From Cyanophora paradoxa (lineage: Eukaryota > Glaucocystophyceae > Cyanophorales > Cyanophoraceae): DNA of 64,000 nt. The translations under genes were made by a program, and so were the position numbers. The stretch covers positions 108,873-172,872 of the forward strand of contig QPMI01000192.1 of assembly GCA_004431415.1 (NCBI GenBank), written 5' to 3'. Shown one piece after another: positions 19,019-27,912 of the stretch (within the stretch, counting starts at the first letter, position 1; each line of letters opens with the position of its first letter). A model generated the notes under the pieces. That model saw nothing but the letters and a program-made list of their open reading frames with translations. It was not told the DNA's origin and made no database searches.

Positions 19019-19068
19019 TCTTTCACTATAAAAACAATAGAAAAATAAGACTGAATGTGGTAATTGGT

Positions 19069-19785
19069 TTAGATTTCGTTTAGGATCGCTTTATCACCCA
19101 GAATTTCGGCGGCTTTCTCATTGTAAAATCGAGCTGCGTCTTCCTTTGTGTCACATATTTTTCGCCATCTCTGTTTGTTATGCATGAAATTCGCTTCCCA
19201 CTTTCCAGATCTCGTTTGATTGACACCACGATAACCACTCGAATTCGTTGATTTCAGCAATCTACGAGTTAGATTTACAGGATCCACATCATTAAGAACC
19301 GCAAGATCGCCGAACAGTTCGGTTGCTTTTGCATTGTATGCTGCTGCGGCTTCTTCTTTCGTGTTAAAGCATCCGAGATTATAAGAAATTCCGTTCTTTT
19401 TAATTTCAGCTTTCCATTTTCCAGTGTCTTTTCTCTGCATCACTCCTTTGAGACCTGACTTATTTGTTCGTCTCACGCCAGTGTGAATAACACTCTCTTG
19501 TGGAGTTAAGAAGCGAAGATTGCAACGCCTATTATCCAGTTTGTCTCTACTGATGTGATCTACAAAGAGTCCATCGCGGCTTCCCATAATCCACTTGTGC
19601 ATGTCAATATTCTTGCCCTTTCCAACATAGCCCCATGCGTAACCTCTGACATTATGAAAATACCACTTACTGATTTTAGTGACATGCTCATAGTCTGCTT
19701 CATCGACAAGCGCAAAGTTGCCTTCTCCATGCTTTCCATTAAGTGCAATTCGCCTAATGCCTTCCATTTGTCCGCCGTATTCCAT
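19069..19785 (-). CDS. HNH-AP2 endonuclease (free-standing homing-type)
   Basis: The 238-residue protein has an N-terminal HNH core at about 60-92 (HKWIMG ... VDHISRDKLDNRRCNLR). Two AP2-type DNA-binding domains follow at about 108-165 (SGLKGVMQRKDTGKWKAEIK) and 181-238 (SGYRGVNQTRSGKWEANF). This is the classic layout of HNH-AP2 homing endonucleases of phages and algal viruses. It lies between the ATPase and major capsid genes. In PLV-B those two genes are direct neighbours, which points to a mobile intruder. It would cut a specific site in an allele lacking it. All catalytic-type His/Asn residues appear present. Confidence 0.85.
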   Translation of the reverse strand: MEYGGQMEGIRRIALNGKHGEGNFALVDEADYEHVTKISKWYFHNVRGYAWGYVGKGKNIDMHKWIMGSRDGLFVDHISRDKLDNRRCNLRFLTPQESVIHTGVRRTNKSGLKGVMQRKDTGKWKAEIKKNGISYNLGCFNTKEEAAAAYNAKATELFGDLAVLNDVDPVNLTRRLLKSTNSSGYRGVNQTRSGKWEANFMHNKQRWRKICDTKEDAARFYNEKAAEILGDKAILNEI

Positions 19786-19857
19786 AATACTGTAAATTGT
19801 CTTGTCCTTAAATGGGCAAAAGATAAAAAGAACGTCCTTTTTTGTCCGACGAATTCC

Positions 19858-21171
19858 TTAGCTACTTACACGACGGATACCGTCGGCACCAATTATCATT
19901 ATGTTATGAGCGAGGGCAATGCACTGAATTTGCATCTTCTGATACGCGGAGCCCGCATACCACTCCTCATTACCGACTCCTCCGGCTGTGACACCGTTGA
20001 ATTCGAAGACCAGATCGAACGCCGATGTGCCTGTGGCATCGATGTAGCCCGTGTTCTCTTGGTTGAGAAGCGACGCCTTTCCGTTTCCAGCACCGAAGTA
20101 AATGCCAGTGAGAGCGGGGTAGCTTGTGCTCTCGGTAAAGATCGCCGAATTATATTTATCTTGAAGTTCGGTCGCGGCAATCATGAGAGGAAGCGAAGTA
20201 TTCGAGTAAAGGCGGTTATTGTTGAGTTCCACATAGAAGCTTACGGCGTTGGTTCTGAGCGCACGAGGAGCCAGAACCGAGAGAGTTCCATTGTTCACCT
20301 TCGTCTTCGCGTTTTGGCGCACAGAGAATACGAGAGTGTGGATGAGACCCGCACCTGTGAGTTGCGAGAGATTGACTCGCGAACCGGAGGCGGTCGGCTG
20401 GAAATCTGTGTGTAGGAAACCGATTTCGTTGTAGGGGATCGCGATGCCAGTCGATTTAACACGGGCAATGGTCTCAGATACAACCGCCTCATCGGCATTT
20501 ACGACCTTGCAGATAATGCGGGGTTTCAGCACTTGAAGGGAAGCACCACTGTTTACGACCGAAATATTGCCAACATTGTTTACATCCTCAATGATACCAT
20601 CACCAATCGCCTTGAATTCGATTTCGACCACGATCTCAGAGTTCAGAGCGCAAAGTGGGAACATCGCCTTCTCGAAAGGAGAGGGTAAATCGATTTCGTA
20701 GGTTCCACCGACAGTGTTACCAGCGGTTCCGACAAGACCACCCACATAGCGAAGTTTCTTATCGAGTTCGCCCTGTTCGGTCATCAGTAGAAAATACTGA
20801 GTGACGAAATCCTCTGGGACAACGTAGCGGAATGAAGCGTGAGAGATTTCGATGCGCTTAATCAGCGATCCAATAACGCGAAGGTAGCCAGTGGTTGCAG
20901 CAACCCCATTCGTAAGATCAGTGAGGGTGATTGGGTTAAGATCGAGTTGCAGCGCGAGACCATTCAGGAAATGGTAGCGGGGGATTTTGAAGACAACTCG
21001 GTTGCCGAGAGCGCTGGGTGGCTCAGTGTCGGGGGCGACCAGAACTCGAAGTGGCTTAGTGCCAGAGGACGTTCCAATGACCAGCGACTTGTTTAGGAAA
21101 TAATCCTTGTAGTCATCGGTGGTGAGCATAGATTTCAGCGTTGGGCGCTGGAATTGGCTGTTAGTCTCCAT
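19858..21171 (-). CDS. Major capsid protein (PLV type)
   Basis: The 437-residue protein is Val/Leu/Asn-rich with alternating beta-strand pattern. It matches the PLV major capsid family expected to form a double jelly-roll trimer. Recognisable segments are PLRVLVAPDTE and NRVVFKIPRYHF near residues 44-70, IKRIEISHASFRYVVPEDF, and a C-terminal ALAHNIMIIGADGIRRV. PLV-B carries the same protein in pieces (57275-58636), including KPVLVVVNPS, NRISFKLPRYNF and a C-terminal FLIIDGSGVRRINL. Upstream GAAAATAATTT at 21201-21211 is a variant of the shared motif. Identification rests on synteny with ATPase and penton genes plus the conserved blocks. Confidence 0.88.
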   Translation of the reverse strand: METNSQFQRPTLKSMLTTDDYKDYFLNKSLVIGTSSGTKPLRVLVAPDTEPPSALGNRVVFKIPRYHFLNGLALQLDLNPITLTDLTNGVAATTGYLRVIGSLIKRIEISHASFRYVVPEDFVTQYFLLMTEQGELDKKLRYVGGLVGTAGNTVGGTYEIDLPSPFEKAMFPLCALNSEIVVEIEFKAIGDGIIEDVNNVGNISVVNSGASLQVLKPRIICKVVNADEAVVSETIARVKSTGIAIPYNEIGFLHTDFQPTASGSRVNLSQLTGAGLIHTLVFSVRQNAKTKVNNGTLSVLAPRALRTNAVSFYVELNNNRLYSNTSLPLMIAATELQDKYNSAIFTESTSYPALTGIYFGAGNGKASLLNQENTGYIDATGTSAFDLVFEFNGVTAGGVGNEEWYAGSAYQKMQIQCIALAHNIMIIGADGIRRVSS

Positions 21172-21200
21172 GAGCGTTTCTTCTCTTATCTTTGGGATCA

Positions 21201-21211
21201 GAAAATAATTT
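21201..21211 (-). promoter_or_regulatory. Shared PLV motif upstream of the major capsid gene
   Basis: On the minus strand it reads AAATTATTTTC, the core of the 9373/15133 motif, about 30 bases before the ATG. Confidence 0.45.
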
Positions 21212-21218
21212 AAAGGGC

Positions 21219-22145
21219 TTAGTAGAAATTCATTTCGGGCGGTGCGTCGTAGGTTTCGATCTCAAAAGTGAAATAATGCGCCCAAACCCCGAAATCTAAG
21301 AGAGCGCCATCATGGTCGATGAGTTTAATCGTCAAGCGGTCGAACGATTTTAATTCGCGGAATTCTCGAATGAGAGGCACCGTAGTGGACGTGTCGAAGT
21401 GGTAGATATCACCATGTTCGAGTTCCTGTGGGATTGGAATGCGCATGAAATAACCATCGACGTGCTTGTTGACTGAGCGAATAAACGGCGCAAATTCGTC
21501 AATATATAGCCAGATCATCGCCGCCGGGGTCTCATCTCCACGAGTATAGCCGCGAATGCGCCGATTGAGTGTCACAGTTCCCGTCCCAGGATTGAATACA
21601 AGGAATGTATCGCTTGCAAAAGGGGTAAATGTCTCGTAAACATATAGCTGAATATCTTTGAAACCGAATATTGCGAGTTTCTTAGCGATTGCTTTGCGGT
21701 TACTGGATTTTCTGAGTGTTTCAGGGGAAGCTTTGGAGAACTTGAACCAAAAGTTACTATCACTGAAAAACTCATAGATCTTTGAAGTAGTATTATAGCG
21801 GCATTTAATATATTTTCCACCGAAATCTGAAAGGCGAGCTGCTTCGAGTCTTTCTGTGACTTTTGCGGCAAGGTCGTCTTTGGTGTAAAATCCTTTGGGG
21901 ATTGTGATGGTCACGAATCCGGAATCCGAAGCTGTGACCGAGAAATAGAGTTCCATGCGCTCGATGGTTGCACCAGTGGCGTCTATATCGTTTGTCACGG
22001 TCGAAAGAACATTGGGAACCGTTGCCTGCACCAGGCGCACCGATTTTACGTTGTCATAGCGACGAGGTAATGTCACTACATACTGGTTTGGCTGAGTAAA
22101 CTCCTCATCGCGATCATCGCTCGAAAAGCTCAGGTATTCTTTCAT
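21219..22145 (-). CDS. Penton / minor capsid protein 1
   Basis: The protein has 308 residues when started at MKEYLSFSSDDRDEEF. A longer upstream frame exists to 22277, but it would run into the divergent gene. The N-terminus has the family pattern S-x-D-x-R-D ... P-x-x-Y-x-V-x-L-P, then Y-x-NV-x-SVRLVQATVPN. That pattern is shared with the neighbouring gene and with PLV-B 58690-59698. A jelly-roll protein next to the major capsid gene in PLVs is normally the penton. The C-terminal half keeps beta-rich repeats ending FTFEIETYDAPPEMNFY. Confidence 0.8.
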   Translation of the reverse strand: MKEYLSFSSDDRDEEFTQPNQYVVTLPRRYDNVKSVRLVQATVPNVLSTVTNDIDATGATIERMELYFSVTASDSGFVTITIPKGFYTKDDLAAKVTERLEAARLSDFGGKYIKCRYNTTSKIYEFFSDSNFWFKFSKASPETLRKSSNRKAIAKKLAIFGFKDIQLYVYETFTPFASDTFLVFNPGTGTVTLNRRIRGYTRGDETPAAMIWLYIDEFAPFIRSVNKHVDGYFMRIPIPQELEHGDIYHFDTSTTVPLIREFRELKSFDRLTIKLIDHDGALLDFGVWAHYFTFEIETYDAPPEMNFY

Positions 22146-22161
22146 CTTACTATAATAGATT
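22146..22161. promoter_or_regulatory. 16-bp divergent intergenic region between the two penton-like genes
   Basis: The two start codons face away from each other across only CTTACTATAATAGATT. The A/T-rich word TATAATAGA resembles the sequence upstream of other PLV genes on both strands. Promoters must overlap the opposite gene or be bidirectional. Confidence 0.5.
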
Positions 22162-23007
22162 ATGAAAAGAATAACAATAAATTGCGACAGTAGAGACCTT
22201 GAAAACGGCGTGCTGCACTTGAAAACGCGCCTTAATAATGTAAGGCGATTTCGTGTGCTATCAGCTGAGATTCCCAATAGCTCTTATGTTGTTCCGCCCG
22301 ATCAGACAATAACTATAACGCTTCTTAACGAAGAGCCCACAGTAATCCCCGCATCCAAAATGATAGCACCGATTCCCAGCGTAAACGATTATTATTACGT
22401 CGATGCTGATAACGAACGATATCCGAAAGAGAGAGCTTTAAACAGTGATGCTTTACTCGGATTTGCGGGCGGTTCTTTTAATCCACTCGGTGTCTTCCCG
22501 GTTTCCTATTCTCTCGCTCTATCTACTAACCGCTTCGTGTTCTCGTCTCCAAACAGCCCGTTTACATTAGAGTCCTCCGACCAGGAGCTCTGTGATTGTC
22601 TCGGCATAGAACCCGGAGTGGTTTACGCCAGCACACCAGAACCAGTGACGGTTCCACTCAGAGATTACCCGAGTCGCTACGCGATTATATGCCCGAAAAT
22701 GGTCGACTTTAATGCAATTCCATATATTTACCTTGATATCGAAGAGCTCCGCCCGTTTACCAAATTCGCAGCGGTTACTGGGAGACAGAACAATTTCGAC
22801 GACTCCTATCTATTGCGAATTCAGATGAACTCGGACTTTGGTAGATATTCCTTTTACCACGAACCGAGCGCAAGCATCCCTTTCGTAAATGTCACATCGC
22901 AACTCGATTTAGATCGTCTCACAATATCGCTTCGAAAATGGCGGGGCTCTGTTGCGGATATAAACGGTCTCTCATACTCGTTCCAGCTCGAAGTGATCAC
23001 CGATTAA
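22162..23007 (+). CDS. Penton-like / vertex capsid protein 2
   Basis: The 281-residue protein begins MKRITINCDSRDLENG and continues VRRFRVLSAEIPNSSYVV, the same opening pattern as penton 1 (S-R-D, then a strand with R-x-L-x-A-E-I-P-N-S). The two are therefore probably ancient paralogues. The PLV-B equivalent (59728-60607) starts MNRLVNIDSRDRSQGQNE and CRVLYAEIPNSIYN, in the same divergent arrangement. The C-terminus LDRLTISLRKW ... SFQLEV is shared as well. It converges with the patatin gene with a 6-bp gap. A role at the capsid vertex is inferred. Confidence 0.75.
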   Translation: MKRITINCDSRDLENGVLHLKTRLNNVRRFRVLSAEIPNSSYVVPPDQTITITLLNEEPTVIPASKMIAPIPSVNDYYYVDADNERYPKERALNSDALLGFAGGSFNPLGVFPVSYSLALSTNRFVFSSPNSPFTLESSDQELCDCLGIEPGVVYASTPEPVTVPLRDYPSRYAIICPKMVDFNAIPYIYLDIEELRPFTKFAAVTGRQNNFDDSYLLRIQMNSDFGRYSFYHEPSASIPFVNVTSQLDLDRLTISLRKWRGSVADINGLSYSFQLEVITD

Positions 23008-23013
23008 GCGCTG

Positions 23014-24507
23014 TCACACGTAATAGCCCTCGAAATCAATTCGGCATGCCGAAGCTACGTTCGTCGAGAGCACCCAGATTACGAGGGTTCTCACAGATCT
23101 CGGGTTTGCTAAGAAATGTTCGTCAGGATCGGCACTTCCGGCTATTTGATTTGCATTGGTAAACACTCTCGTCGCGCCGGCTTCTGTGTATGTTACAAGC
23201 GCCGAAACTCCCGGAGTTAATTGGTAATCGATCTCAAACGTTTTAATGTAGTTTCCATTCGCAGCCGGCTTCATTTTTATAGAGGAAAGCATAAACAGAC
23301 GCGGGAAATCGATGCGTAAGTAATTGCCTCCCGACCTACTACCTTGCGGCGGGTTAGTAAATCCCACCCACCCCGTAGCATTTGACCAGCGGGCATCAGA
23401 AGCTGTGCCAAATTCCGCAATAAAGGCGCTATTATCGAGCGGCACCCAGTTAGACTCCGGGGGTGCGCTTACATCTGTGCACCCGGACAGATTAATAATG
23501 GGAACGTCTCCCTCTGATATATTCATCGTCAGCACTGAATACATCGCATTAAAATACGTTTGCTGTGCGGAAACAAACGCGAGCGCTTCCGTTTCTAAAT
23601 ATTGCAAGTGCGTCGTTGTGATAGTATCGAGGGTCATTTTATCTTTCGGTAAAGGAACGCTCAGCTTATAGTAGCGATCGTAATTCTGATCATCGTTTCT
23701 GGGTAAAAGTTCCAGTAGCTTTACGTGGGCGTTTAGATCACTCGACTCTAAGAACATGCTGAGAATTGGCGATCCTGTGGCGCTTAGCATCCATTGCACG
23801 ATCCCCCAATTTTTCATAGTGTCGTACGAATATCCAGATGTCGCCTTATCAGAGTCTTGGACGTGACCCGCCGTAATCGAGACCACGATAAGCTCCTCCT
23901 CGCAAGAGTTTCCGAATAAAGTGCGGGCGAATGTGTAGCCGCAAACCCCGGGCGAATTATTTCCACTCATGCAACCATCAATTAAACAGTATGTTCTTCC
24001 GGCGACTGTGACTTGTTTCGGCTCGAAATAGGTCGGAGCAGCCGAGGTAGCCCTTGCAGCATCGCGCACAAGCATCCCATTAATATCTTCATCATTGCTT
24101 GAAATAAAAACGGGGGACATTTGAACCGTGTCGAACGCAGTCACGATGGTGGGTTTATAGAGATCCGCCATAGTCGCTGAGCCGCAGAGTTCCAGAGCCA
24201 CAGCTTCTAAATTCGTGGCTTCATACTTGGGGCGTTGCACAATCGATGTAAGCACTCGTGGATTCGCGAAAATCAGCGGTAGTTTCGCTTTGTAGAGCGC
24301 CAGAATATCAGTAGCAGTATATTTAGGGGCGCCATCGGTTCCCTTGATATTCAAAAGGAGCGCGATTAATCCACCTGTGGATGTTCCCGCAAAGCAGTCG
24401 AATAGCTGTTGGATTCGTTTACCGGTTTGGGCTTCAATCTGTGCCAGTATAGCAGCCTCGATTATTCCACGCGACCCTCCACCACTCAGACATAAAACGG
24501 TCTTCAT
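23014..24507 (-). CDS. Patatin-like phospholipase with C-terminal discoidin-type domain
   Basis: The 497-residue protein has the full catalytic set. The oxyanion loop SGGGSRG is at 8-14, the nucleophile elbow GTSTGG at about 41-46 and the Asp of the Ser-Asp dyad in LIDGCMSGNN at about 172. From about 335 the sequence looks like an F5/8 type C (discoidin) jelly-roll (NYLRIDFPRLFMLSSIKMKP ... ARTLVIWVLS-like strands), a glycan- or lipid-binding fold. Patatins cleave acyl chains from membrane lipids, so a virion-borne enzyme could help cross or leave host membranes. PLV-B keeps the same two-part gene. The N-terminus is at the methionine of MKTVLCLSGGG. Confidence 0.85.
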   Translation of the reverse strand: MKTVLCLSGGGSRGIIEAAILAQIEAQTGKRIQQLFDCFAGTSTGGLIALLLNIKGTDGAPKYTATDILALYKAKLPLIFANPRVLTSIVQRPKYEATNLEAVALELCGSATMADLYKPTIVTAFDTVQMSPVFISSNDEDINGMLVRDAARATSAAPTYFEPKQVTVAGRTYCLIDGCMSGNNSPGVCGYTFARTLFGNSCEEELIVVSITAGHVQDSDKATSGYSYDTMKNWGIVQWMLSATGSPILSMFLESSDLNAHVKLLELLPRNDDQNYDRYYKLSVPLPKDKMTLDTITTTHLQYLETEALAFVSAQQTYFNAMYSVLTMNISEGDVPIINLSGCTDVSAPPESNWVPLDNSAFIAEFGTASDARWSNATGWVGFTNPPQGSRSGGNYLRIDFPRLFMLSSIKMKPAANGNYIKTFEIDYQLTPGVSALVTYTEAGATRVFTNANQIAGSADPDEHFLANPRSVRTLVIWVLSTNVASACRIDFEGYYV

Positions 24508-24550
24508 TATCTTATATACTTCTTATATATCTTCTTTGTTTATAAAGAGG

Positions 24551-27145
24551 ATGTCGTTCCTGAATCCGCGACCAGACGCACGAGTTATTAATTCGACCAC
24601 TCAGATAGAGGACACTGATCAGGTAAACACTGAAATTCGCGGGTCTCTGAAAATAAACTTCAATGCAGACCGCGAAGATCCAGTCAGTGGAACACCGAGC
24701 AGACCCGCAGCTTTGCAGTTAATGAACGTCGAGAAAGGGGATCATAAACTTGGAATCGACTTTTTACTTGATGATAACGAACGAAACAGAGTCGCCAGCA
24801 TTCAGGCAACCCGCCAGCTACCGAAAACGGTGCGATATAATCGTAGGAACATCCCGAAAGCATTCGATAGAGGTCGCTTAAACTTCTTCATTCAAGATGA
24901 GAGCGGTTTCCAAAATGCAGCTATGAGAATCGTGGATAATAGCACACTTATAGCGGGAGTATCCACACGGAAAACAAAGGTAGAGGTCGTCCATGATCTC
25001 TCAGCAGGTAATCTAACGACGAGTAACATTACAGCAAGTAACATCACTACGGATACCCTAAATGTAAACTCGCTCAACTCCGAGTCGTTTTTCGCCACCA
25101 ATGTCGCAACCTGTAACCTAAACATCGAATCCTTTGTGATTCAGAAGAGCGAATCGGTTCCCCAGATAACAGAGGGTGTTTTCACATTAGACCCCGCGAA
25201 ACCGACCTTAGAAATTGTCGAAAATGGGAACGTTGTCGATATAATTGGCGCCAATGCTCCGAATGTGAGATCCTTAGCACTTGATAAAACGACTATATCA
25301 TTTGCAGAAGAAATTCCGGCTTTTACCACAGAGAAACAGGCACTGAGAACAGACCATGTTCACATAACCAGAGACAATATAAACGATCTTTTAGGCAAGG
25401 ACATCGTAAAGGCGTTTTTGGAGTTTGAAAGGAGCAAGAACACCAAAGATTCCAGCCAGGATGGAACCCTCACGACCCACACAACCGAAATCGCGGCTTT
25501 GCAATCAGAAATTAATGCTCTGTTTGCAGCAGATGGAGCGCTTGCAATTACCTTAGCCCATATTCTGTCGAAAAGGAACATATACCCCGCGACTGACAAC
25601 ACATACCGAGTTGGTTTATCGAATCTGAGATGGTCAGAGTTGCATGGAGTTTCCATGTTTGCCTCCAATTTAATCCTTCCATTTAATCACTCACTCCGAC
25701 CCAATCAGATTCTCACCAGTGATAATGCACTGATCAGCTACACTGACTTTAATAGTAACCTTTCCCGATCAGTTTCGCGAACTGAGACCTACACTGTCGA
25801 GGGATACCCTCAGCAGATTGCGAATGGGGTCTTTGTCGCTTATGTAGGCAAACCTACATATACATTCACTTGGGATCAGTTGGGTGTCACAGGTTTCGAG
25901 ACGACTATACCCACTGTTTCATTGGTGGATCACACTACTTATTATAATCCTATCACTAACAATAATGAATCGAATAAAGCATTTATTCAAAATGTCACCT
26001 CCACAGGGTTTCAGGTTTCGTTTGTCATTAACGAGACATACAATTTACTTATCATCCGAAACAACTTGTTGACTTCCGAAGCTACTATTAGTTTCACTCT
26101 TAACATCAATTATATCACCCCTGAATTCGATAGCAAGCCCAAAGTAAAGGTTTACCGAGATTTACAAGGTAGCAATATCGTGCCCTTCTCACAGAATTTC
26201 GATCTTGGCGCGAACTCTTTAAGGTGGAACACAGTTTATTCTTTGAGTGCAAACACCTGTAATATTGTAGTCGCAGGTTCATCGGCTACTATTGGAGATC
26301 TGACCGCCCCTTTCAAAAAGGAGTATCTTAAAGAGCTGTATATTACAAAGTCTGATTTACCAGATGCTATTTCGTTGGTGCTCTCCCCGACTCCCAGTAT
26401 ATCCTATCACAATGTGAAAGACACCAGTAATGTAGTGCAGAGGGGAAGCAAAGTATTCCAGGCATCCGAGATATCAGCAACAACATATAGATACCTTGCA
26501 GCGGTTCCAGCGAATTTTAATTTCACATTTGAGACACCATTTGTTTCCCCTCCTACTATTGAAATAACTGACACGAATTTGTATGTGATCAATAATGGGT
26601 CGACCACCTCTATTAACAATGCACCAGCCGGCTACTCCCCATTTGTTGCAACTAACATAACAACCACCGGCTTCACACTTGTCGGAAATGCAACAGTGAC
26701 ATATGCTCTTACAGCATATCCTGTTGGGTTGTATTTTGCGAAATTTAATCTTTCAGCGATCCCACCTGTGTCCCTTTCTCCTCCCTTTACTATCAATTGG
26801 AAGGCAACAGGAACAATACCTCGGTTTGACTCCGAAGATCGATTAAAAATAAGGTATCCTCTCGATGTGACCGACCTCCATACTACGAGAATAAATGGGC
26901 AGAATTTCGTATTTAATGGAACCAATGCGACTCTGATCGATAATCGAGTTACAAATAATTACTTTTTCGATTCTCGATATATTAATACTTGCAACATTGT
27001 CATACAGAACACGTTTGAGAATCGAAGTAAGACCTTAACAGTCACCTTGCCCACTCACTCGAATGTCTCAGATGGATTTTACTATTACCTGTTCAATCGC
27101 AATTACACCTCTTATATTCCATATCCTCTGAGACTGTGGACATGA
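24551..27145 (+). CDS. Large fibre / spike protein, N-terminal part
   Basis: The protein has 864 residues from the ATG at 24551. A further open stretch upstream lies over the patatin gene and is discounted. It is Thr/Ser/Asn-rich with short strand repeats typical of trimeric fibres: LTTSNITASNITTDTLNVN near residue 160, and a recurring T-C-N-[IL] motif (ATCNLNIES, NTCNIVVAG, NTCNIVIQN). The motif continues into the next two segments (STCNIYVQG, TTCNIWVCR). The frame ends at 27145 (RLWT) while coding continues one base back in 27136-27912, so this is probably a single fibre gene with a missing base near 27120-27135. The PLV-B homologue starts at 62229. Confidence 0.75.
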   Translation: MSFLNPRPDARVINSTTQIEDTDQVNTEIRGSLKINFNADREDPVSGTPSRPAALQLMNVEKGDHKLGIDFLLDDNERNRVASIQATRQLPKTVRYNRRNIPKAFDRGRLNFFIQDESGFQNAAMRIVDNSTLIAGVSTRKTKVEVVHDLSAGNLTTSNITASNITTDTLNVNSLNSESFFATNVATCNLNIESFVIQKSESVPQITEGVFTLDPAKPTLEIVENGNVVDIIGANAPNVRSLALDKTTISFAEEIPAFTTEKQALRTDHVHITRDNINDLLGKDIVKAFLEFERSKNTKDSSQDGTLTTHTTEIAALQSEINALFAADGALAITLAHILSKRNIYPATDNTYRVGLSNLRWSELHGVSMFASNLILPFNHSLRPNQILTSDNALISYTDFNSNLSRSVSRTETYTVEGYPQQIANGVFVAYVGKPTYTFTWDQLGVTGFETTIPTVSLVDHTTYYNPITNNNESNKAFIQNVTSTGFQVSFVINETYNLLIIRNNLLTSEATISFTLNINYITPEFDSKPKVKVYRDLQGSNIVPFSQNFDLGANSLRWNTVYSLSANTCNIVVAGSSATIGDLTAPFKKEYLKELYITKSDLPDAISLVLSPTPSISYHNVKDTSNVVQRGSKVFQASEISATTYRYLAAVPANFNFTFETPFVSPPTIEITDTNLYVINNGSTTSINNAPAGYSPFVATNITTTGFTLVGNATVTYALTAYPVGLYFAKFNLSAIPPVSLSPPFTINWKATGTIPRFDSEDRLKIRYPLDVTDLHTTRINGQNFVFNGTNATLIDNRVTNNYFFDSRYINTCNIVIQNTFENRSKTLTVTLPTHSNVSDGFYYYLFNRNYTSYIPYPLRLWT

Positions 27146-27912
27146 GCTATCCCAAAGTCACCCTAACATCGACCAATGCTCACTTCTTTGGATCCACGGA
27201 CTTTATGACCTTCTTTGCTTTCACATCCTCTACTGATGGGCTCTTAGTTTATTACACTTTCAGATATGATGCTGTTTGGACTCAGCTTGACAGCCACCCA
27301 AATACAGATGTAATCGAAGTGGGCGATAAGAAATATATAAAAACCGCTTCCCCATGGGTGTGCACTGTCCGGCTCGATGACAGATACACTCCCAACCTAA
27401 ATAACATTGGAATGCACTCGACTTGCAATATTTATGTGCAAGGTGCAATTTCGGCTACCAAATATTTCGAGGGTGGGAACTGTGATGCAGCCCATAGGTT
27501 GCTATCGAGAAATGGGCTCTTTGAGTCATTTAGTGGGACAGCTCTACCGCCATTTATCAGGGACACAGTCTATGATACTACATGCAATATTTGGGTGTGC
27601 CGATCTGTGAGCAATCCACCTGTGACAAAGGAATTATATAAATATCTCTCAGATACCTATGGTGCAATTACAGGGTCTTCAACAGGAAATCCAGCAACGG
27701 CTCCCATCGTGTTTGCGAATGCATACACAGCGCCGACATCATTAGCAGGGTCGACAGAACCGCCACCAAACGATCCCAATCCAAACACACCTAAGCCAGA
27801 TCCCGATTCAAAAGATCCCCTACAACTGATCCAGATCCGAACACGACACCTAATAATCCCTCAAATCCTACAAATCCAGTCGGATCGCCAGGAATGGATC
27901 CAGGAACGTTAG
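27136..27912 (+). CDS. Fibre protein, middle part (frame-shifted continuation)
   Basis: The frame is open upstream of its first possible start and continues the fibre pattern, including STCNIYVQGAISATKYF and TTCNIWVCRSVS. A Pro/Asn/Asp-rich stalk (NDPNPNTPKPDPDSKDP) follows. At about 27820 the sequence changes frame inside GATCCCCTAC. The next segment continues the same Pro/Asp/Asn repeat, so one C appears to be missing. Confidence 0.65.
   Translation: MDMSYPKVTLTSTNAHFFGSTDFMTFFAFTSSTDGLLVYYTFRYDAVWTQLDSHPNTDVIEVGDKKYIKTASPWVCTVRLDDRYTPNLNNIGMHSTCNIYVQGAISATKYFEGGNCDAAHRLLSRNGLFESFSGTALPPFIRDTVYDTTCNIWVCRSVSNPPVTKELYKYLSDTYGAITGSSTGNPATAPIVFANAYTAPTSLAGSTEPPPNDPNPNTPKPDPDSKDPLQLIQIRTRHLIIPQILQIQSDRQEWIQER

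Noticed and set aside
22146-22277. A longer N-terminus for penton 1
   Set aside because: The extra 44 codons overlap the start of the divergent penton-like gene and are not conserved. The family motif begins at the internal methionine.
24344-24550. A longer N-terminus for the large fibre
   Set aside because: It lies over the catalytic N-terminus of the patatin gene on the opposite strand and reads as its shadow.
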